DNA from: Acidobacteriaceae bacterium | GTDB lineage: Bacteria; Acidobacteriota; Terriglobia; Terriglobales; Acidobacteriaceae | Direction: 5' to 3' | DNA: 64,000 bases | NCBI GenBank assembly: GCA_030041435.1 | Contig: JASHNW010000004.1 | Coordinates: 98,379-162,378, forward strand | Shown here: piece by piece, positions 60,249 through 64,000 of the stretch | Layout: the number at the start of each line of letters is the position of its first letter | Numbering within the stretch: the stretch's first letter is position 1 | The notes under the pieces: model-generated | Seen by the model: the letters and a program-made list of their open reading frames with translations, nothing else | What the model was told of the DNA's origin: nothing | Database searches by the model: none | Translations under genes and position numbers: made by a program

Positions 60249-61852
60249 TGGCTGGACTGCTCTGCGGTTTGCAACCCCGCGGCCGATGCCAGGCGGGAGT
60301 CGTGCTGGATTTCCTGCAGCATCTCAACGAGTTCCCGGCGATGGATCACTTCGTTGTTCCGCATCAGCTCCAGCTGAAAGGTGTGGTCGCGATCCCACCA
60401 CAGCTGGGCGGTATTCTGCGCACGCACCAGAAGCTTCACGGTGATTCCCCTGAAGGTTTCAGCGACGCCGCTGTCGCGCAGCCGCTCGATGATCTTGCCT
60501 TTGGTCATGTCGATCAGGGTCGATGTGGCGAGCCCGGCGATGCCCACTTCGGCTACCGCGGCGTGCGGAGCTAGGGAGATGAACATGGTGATGAGGCCCG
60601 CTTCGACGGCCAGATCGAAGGCGGTGGCGAACTGCCGGCCGCGCTCGATGGTCTCGGGAGCGTTTTCCAGCGCCCATCGGCCCAGCCGCTTCTGAAAGCC
60701 GCGCAGATGCTTCTGATACTTGTCGAAGGTGCGCAGAATCTCGTCCGGCCCGGAGCGCAGCAGCGCGTCCTGGCTTTGCCGGAATCTCTCCCATTCGTCC
60801 AGTTTCCTGATCTCCAGCACCCGGTCAAGGGCCAGGCGCCGCAGCCGCGGCAGAACCCCCGGCTGCCGGTCCATGATGTGCCCTTTGAACTCGATGAGGC
60901 GCTTCAGCACATGGCCGGTGGAGACGCCCTGGACGGGCGTTTCGAAGGGGAGCACCGAACGCCCGGGAAGATTTGCCGGCGTGAGGGTGTAGCGGCCCAG
61001 CATGTCGGGCAGGTTGGCGTTGTACTTCAGGTCGATGAGCTTTTTCACCATGCGCAGCGCTGGCTGCTGCATTTCCGGGCGAAACAGGCCTTCGGCCACA
61101 TTGCCGGGAGACTTTTCTCCTTCGGTGATGAAGAATCGCTCGTAAATGTGCTGGCGGCCGAACTCTTTTTTTTCGCGTTCGAGGACGCTCGAGTGTTGCT
61201 GCGCATAGGAGCAAACGGCGCGCAGATGCTTCTCGAACTGCAGCAGCACCTCGGCGGGAACTTCCGGCAGCGCCTTTTCTCCGGGCGAGAGCTGGGAGTA
61301 AAGCTGCCGCGCCAGCGAGGGCAGGACGCCGGTGTCGTTGGCCACGCTGTCAAGATCCTTGCTGAAGCGCCGGAAATTGGCGCCCAGCCTCTGCATCTGC
61401 TGCTGGTTGGCGGAATCGTCGGGCGAGAATCGCAGGCAGAGAGAATTTTCGAACTCGCCCTTCTCCTCGAAGCGGGTGATGATCTCCAGCGCCTTCTGGT
61501 TTTGCGCGTATCCTGTGCGTTCGGAAAGCGCCTTCTCCTTCCCCAGGAAGGGGATGATGGCCCGGCTGCGGATGAGGTCGGGAATGGCGGACTTCCGGCG
61601 GCCCAGTTCGCGCACCAGGTAACCGGAATTCACCAGGTAAGCGCGATTGACCACCACTGTGGACGCGTAGAGCAGGGAGCGGATGAACTCGGAGTGCGTC
61701 TCTTCGAGCCGGAGCCGGGCGATGCCGGGGTGTTTGAAGCCCGCTTTTTGGGCCAGCATCCGGTCCAGCACCGCGTCCGACGTGTACTGATTGTCGAGGC
61801 ACTGGGGGACAATGGCGTCGACATCGAGTACGGCCGGCGGGATGATCTGCAT
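60245..61852 (-). CDS. Unknown 535-residue protein coupled to the Nudix gene
   Basis: I do not recognise this family. The ATG at 61852 (AAGG nearby) gives MQIIPPAVLDVDAIVPQCLD; the frame runs 43 codons upstream with no conserved look. The protein is largely alpha-helical and charged, with short patches that look structured or conserved (ASTVVVNRAYLVNSGYLVRE; RSRAIIPFLGKEKALSERTG; LRMVKKLIDLKYNANLPDML). Near the C-terminus a hydrophobic segment (about 435-470; LAVEAGLITMFISLAPHAAV) could be a membrane or buried helix. No signal peptide, nuclease, ATPase or methylase motif was found. Stop and start overlap by 4 bases with the Nudix gene, the only evidence for function. Confidence 0.85.
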   Translation of the reverse strand: MQIIPPAVLDVDAIVPQCLDNQYTSDAVLDRMLAQKAGFKHPGIARLRLEETHSEFIRSLLYASTVVVNRAYLVNSGYLVRELGRRKSAIPDLIRSRAIIPFLGKEKALSERTGYAQNQKALEIITRFEEKGEFENSLCLRFSPDDSANQQQMQRLGANFRRFSKDLDSVANDTGVLPSLARQLYSQLSPGEKALPEVPAEVLLQFEKHLRAVCSYAQQHSSVLEREKKEFGRQHIYERFFITEGEKSPGNVAEGLFRPEMQQPALRMVKKLIDLKYNANLPDMLGRYTLTPANLPGRSVLPFETPVQGVSTGHVLKRLIEFKGHIMDRQPGVLPRLRRLALDRVLEIRKLDEWERFRQSQDALLRSGPDEILRTFDKYQKHLRGFQKRLGRWALENAPETIERGRQFATAFDLAVEAGLITMFISLAPHAAVAEVGIAGLATSTLIDMTKGKIIERLRDSGVAETFRGITVKLLVRAQNTAQLWWDRDHTFQLELMRNNEVIHRRELVEMLQEIQHDSRLASAAGLQTAEQSSQ

Positions 61853-62050
61853 AGCGCCTTTCGTGGCGAGCCGGGGAGGATGCTCCGGATGCAACAGGAT
61901 GCGCGCTCGCGCCGGCTCGCGATGGGAGAAGGGGCGATTGCAGGGAATTCTACCCCAGAGCGCGGATTGATTGGGCTCCAAGGCGGGGTAAGGTCGAGGC
62001 CGAGGGCCGGATATCCTTCGGCTCTTCGCCTCACGCGATAAGGTCTCTGT

Positions 62051-62899
62051 CTAAGCCGCCTGCGGCGTCTGCATGAAGTCCAGCGAGCGGATCAGATACG
62101 CCTTCATCTCCCTGCGCGGGACTACGGCGTCGAGGAAGCCGTGCTGGAGCAGGAATTCAGAGCGCTGGAAGCCGTCGGGGAGCTTTTGCCGGATGGTCTG
62201 TTCGATCACGCGGGGCCCGGCAAAGCCGATGAGCGCGCCGGGCTCGGCGATGTTCAGGTCGCCCAGCATGGCGAAGCTGGCGGTCACGCCCCCGGTGGTG
62301 GGGTCGGTGAGGATGGAAATGAAGGGGACGCGCGCTTCGTCCAGCCGCGCCAGCGCTGCCGACACCTTCGCCAGCTGCATCAGGCTCACGATGCCCTCCA
62401 TCATGCGCGCTCCGCCGGAGGCCGCTACGGTAATCAGCGGCTGCCGCTGGTCGCAGGCACGGTCGATGGCGCGGGCGATGGTTTCGCCCACGACCGCGCC
62501 CATGCTGCCGCCGATAAAGCTGTACTCCATGACGCTGAGCACCACGCGATGGGGCCCCAGCAGGCCCTGGGCGTTGACGATGGCGTCGTTCAGACCGGAC
62601 TCCTTGCGTGCCTTGGACAGGCGGCCTTTGTAGGGCTTCAGGTCGGTGAAGTCGAGCGGGTCGGTCGACTTGAGATCGCCGTCGACGTACTCAAAGCCAG
62701 GCTCCAGCAGACTCTCGATGCGCGCCCGGGCGCCGATGCGTTCGTGGCGGCCGCATTTGGGGCAGACCTGCAGGTTCGCGTCCAGGTCGGCCTTCCAGAT
62801 GGTCTGGCCGCAGCCTTCGCACTTGGTCCAAAGCCCCTCGGTGCGTACGCGGTTCGCTCCCGACTCGATCTTGTTGTCTTCCCGCCTGAACCAGGACAT
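62051..62899 (-). CDS. accD: Acetyl-CoA carboxylase carboxyltransferase, beta subunit
   Basis: A 282-residue subunit that, with AccA, moves the carboxyl group from biotin to acetyl-CoA in the first step of fatty-acid synthesis. The start at 62899 gives MSWFRREDNKI, as in known AccD proteins, with GGGGAGA just upstream; a longer open frame upstream is not coding-like. The N-terminal four-Cys zinc ribbon is complete (CEGC and CPKC around KADLDANLQV). The carboxyltransferase fold follows, with the usual GGSMGAVVGETIARA and VAASGGARMMEGIVSLMQ motifs and TDPTTGGVTASFAML. It lies alone on the minus strand and diverges from the zinc-ribbon gene. Confidence 0.97.
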   Translation of the reverse strand: MSWFRREDNKIESGANRVRTEGLWTKCEGCGQTIWKADLDANLQVCPKCGRHERIGARARIESLLEPGFEYVDGDLKSTDPLDFTDLKPYKGRLSKARKESGLNDAIVNAQGLLGPHRVVLSVMEYSFIGGSMGAVVGETIARAIDRACDQRQPLITVAASGGARMMEGIVSLMQLAKVSAALARLDEARVPFISILTDPTTGGVTASFAMLGDLNIAEPGALIGFAGPRVIEQTIRQKLPDGFQRSEFLLQHGFLDAVVPRREMKAYLIRSLDFMQTPQAA

Positions 62900-62990
62900 G
62901 CAGTCTCCCCAGGGAATGGTACAGCCGTTCATCAGATTATCCTGTCGGGAGGCTGCGGAACCAGCGGCCGACGAGCCGCCGGGAGTGAGG

Positions 62991-63033
62991 CACAAAGGCG
63001 GCCAGGGGAAATCCGGCCAGCAATGACCCGGCC
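62991..63033 (-). repeat. Copy of a short dispersed repeat, left of the zinc-ribbon gene
   Basis: Read on the minus strand it begins GGCCGGGTCATTGCTGGCCG and continues into CCCCTGGCCG. This closely matches the plus strand at 63824-63865 (GGCCGTGATTGCTGGCCG, then CCCCTGGCCG). So the zinc-ribbon gene lies between inverted copies. Further GGCCAGC/CTGGCCG fragments lie up to 63090. Confidence 0.65.
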
Positions 63034-63163
63034 AGCAAGCAGGCTTTCCTGCTGACGGCCCTGGCCGTTTCACCCCTTGCCGCTGGCTGCTGCTTTTTGG
63101 GGCCTGTCCGGAACCGGACGCCGGCAGCGTGCGTATTCTCTCCTGTTGGGAGGTGCGAAAGCC

Positions 63164-63676
63164 ATGTATTGCAGCGCATGTGGTCAGCCCATCGACCCCT
63201 ATCAGCCGTACTGTCCGCGTTGCGGGCGCCAGGTGACGCCCATCCCCAACGTGCCACCCATGCCGTGGCTGTGGACCCGCGTGCATCGCCACGTCCACAC
63301 CCTGGGCATCCTTTGGATCGTCTACGCCGGGTTCACCCTGTTTGAATGGATGCTGGTGGTTCCTTTTCTTTCCGGCATGTTCCACGGGTGGGGTGGACCG
63401 TTCGGGCACGGCTTCGGGGGATTCTGGTTCCCGTTCGAGCGCATGCCCTGGCTGATCCCTATTATCACGGCGTCCATCCTGGTGCGCGCGGTGCTGTACG
63501 TCATCAGCGGGGTGGGCCTGCTGCGCCGCGCCGGCTGGGCTCGTCCCCTGGCCATCGTCGCTGGCTTTTTGACGCTCATCAAGCTGCCGCTGGGGACGGC
63601 GCTGTCAATCTACACGCTGTGGGTGCTGCTGCCGGGCGCGTCGGGACAGGAATACGACCAGATCGCGGCGAGCTGA
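63164..63676 (+). CDS. Zinc-ribbon membrane protein, unknown function
   Basis: A 170-residue protein. The ATG at 63164 has GGGAGG 10 bases upstream. An N-terminal zinc ribbon has two CxxC pairs (MYCSACGQPIDPYQPYCPRC), then three or four hydrophobic segments: WIVYAGFTLFEWMLVVPFLS, LIPIITASILVRAVLYVISG and a longer one around AIVAGFLTLIKLPLGTALS. A Gly/Phe/His-rich loop (FHGWGGPFGHGFGGFWFPFE) lies between the first two. Zinc-ribbon-plus-membrane proteins of this sort are common and uncharacterised. It diverges from accD, and both flanks carry copies of the same short repeat. Confidence 0.82.
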   Translation: MYCSACGQPIDPYQPYCPRCGRQVTPIPNVPPMPWLWTRVHRHVHTLGILWIVYAGFTLFEWMLVVPFLSGMFHGWGGPFGHGFGGFWFPFERMPWLIPIITASILVRAVLYVISGVGLLRRAGWARPLAIVAGFLTLIKLPLGTALSIYTLWVLLPGASGQEYDQIAAS

Positions 63677-63689
63677 GGGCCGGGGGCCG

Positions 63690-63907
63690 GGGGTAAGGCG
63701 GTCAGGTAAGAAGCGGCCAGGGATGGAGCGGTTAGGTAAAAACCGGTCAGCGAAAAACCGGTCGGCGGGCTGATGGCTGGCCGTGTTACTCCTGGCCGTA
63801 TCTTGCCTGACGGCTTCATCCCTGGCCGTGATTGCTGGCCGCTTTACCCCTGGCCGTATCTTGCCTGACCGCTTCTGCCTGACGCCTTCATCCCTGGCTG
63901 CTGTTGC
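63690..63907. repeat. Cluster of short direct and inverted repeats right of the zinc-ribbon gene
   Basis: Within about 220 bp: two 32-base direct copies (63786-63817 and 63844-63875, two differences) containing CCTGGCCGTATCTTGCCTGA; two copies of GCTTCATCCCTGG / CCTTCATCCCTGG; a tandem 15-bp pair AAAAACCGGTCAGCG and AAAAACCGGTCGGCG (63738-63767); and inverse-orientation copies (63690-63740) of the same TGGCCGCTTC / CCTGACCGC words. The spacing is irregular, so it is not a CRISPR array. A related fragment (GGGGGTGAAGCGGTCAG) lies near 34197. Confidence 0.75.
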
Positions 63908-63963
63908 GCTCTGTGCGCGATGTCACATAACTCACCGGCAGCCGCTTCCGTACAATTGACGGC

Positions 63964-64000
63964 ATGGAATTTCCTGTTACCCGGATGCGGCGTTTGCGGC
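63964..64000 (+). CDS. hemB: Start of a probable delta-aminolevulinate dehydratase (3' truncated)
   Basis: Only 12 codons are inside the window, reading MEFPVTRMRRLR. The pattern of Phe-Pro, then Arg and Arg-Arg-Leu-Arg, is the usual N-terminus of porphobilinogen synthase (HemB), which joins two 5-aminolevulinate molecules in tetrapyrrole synthesis. The fragment is too short for certainty. Confidence 0.5.
   Translation, partial: MEFPVTRMRRLR

Noticed and set aside
63690..63907. CRISPR-like repeat cluster
   Set aside because: Units vary in length and orientation, spacers are not uniform, and no cas gene is nearby.

Overview
The window looks like a chromosomal stretch from an Acidobacteriota genome, most likely family Acidobacteriaceae. 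The clues are high G+C; two very large TonB-dependent receptors of the Oar-like type, with an N-terminal carboxypeptidase-regulatory fold and no SusD partner; several VPS10/sortilin-type beta-propeller proteins; choice-of-anchor Ig repeats; a Ser/Thr kinase fused to TPRs; and many secreted glycoside hydrolases. This assignment is inferred from gene content; no rRNA or other phylogenetic marker was compared. No rRNA, tRNA, CRISPR array or complete insertion sequence was seen.

Layout. 1-4.6 kb: a truncated TonB-dependent receptor with a strong terminator, then a TPR protein. 4.7-13.2 kb (minus strand): a four-gene cluster read as secreted clan GH-A hydrolase, propeller sensor kinase, NarL-type regulator, GH2 beta-galactosidase-like enzyme; a degenerate stand-alone receiver protein diverges from it at 13.3 kb. 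13.9-14.7 kb: PP2C phosphatase. 14.7-23.0 kb: a minus-strand group (VPS10 protein, cupin, Gfo/Idh/MocA oxidoreductase) diverging from a second VPS10 paralogue. 23.0-24.2 kb: a TetR regulator with a near-perfect palindromic operator on its own promoter, overlapping a SnoaL-like gene. 24.3-37.0 kb (plus strand): a glucuronoxylan-type locus of SDR dehydrogenase, ROK regulator, TonB receptor, GH67 alpha-glucuronidase, D-mannonate dehydratase-family enzyme and GH3 beta-xylosidase/glucosidase. 37.2-42.5 kb: exopolysaccharide genes (Wzz-like, Wza-like, initiating sugar transferase). 42.8-47.4 kb: a 1,528-residue propeller/Ig surface protein.

47.5-54.7 kb: a small tail-anchored protein, rpoD and dnaG arranged divergently, then a more A+T-rich segment bounded by 20-bp direct repeats that holds one membrane/coiled-coil gene of unknown function, iterated dyads, and a TPR protein. 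54.7-61.9 kb (minus): an unknown 535-residue protein translationally coupled to an unusual Nudix protein, then a Ser/Thr kinase-TPR protein and a six-hairpin glycosidase-like enzyme. 62.0-64.0 kb: accD, a zinc-ribbon membrane protein flanked on both sides by copies of a short repeat, and the first codons of a probable hemB.

How the genes fit together. The 24-37 kb region reads as uptake of xylo-oligosaccharides (receptor), removal of (methyl)glucuronic acid and xylose (GH67, GH3), then glucuronate breakdown by way of mannonate, under a sugar-responsive ROK repressor. The 5-13 kb cluster looks like a sugar-sensing two-component system encoded with the hydrolases it may control. The best candidates for something undescribed are the 535-residue/Nudix pair, the direct-repeat-bounded insert after dnaG, and the repeat family around the zinc-ribbon gene.
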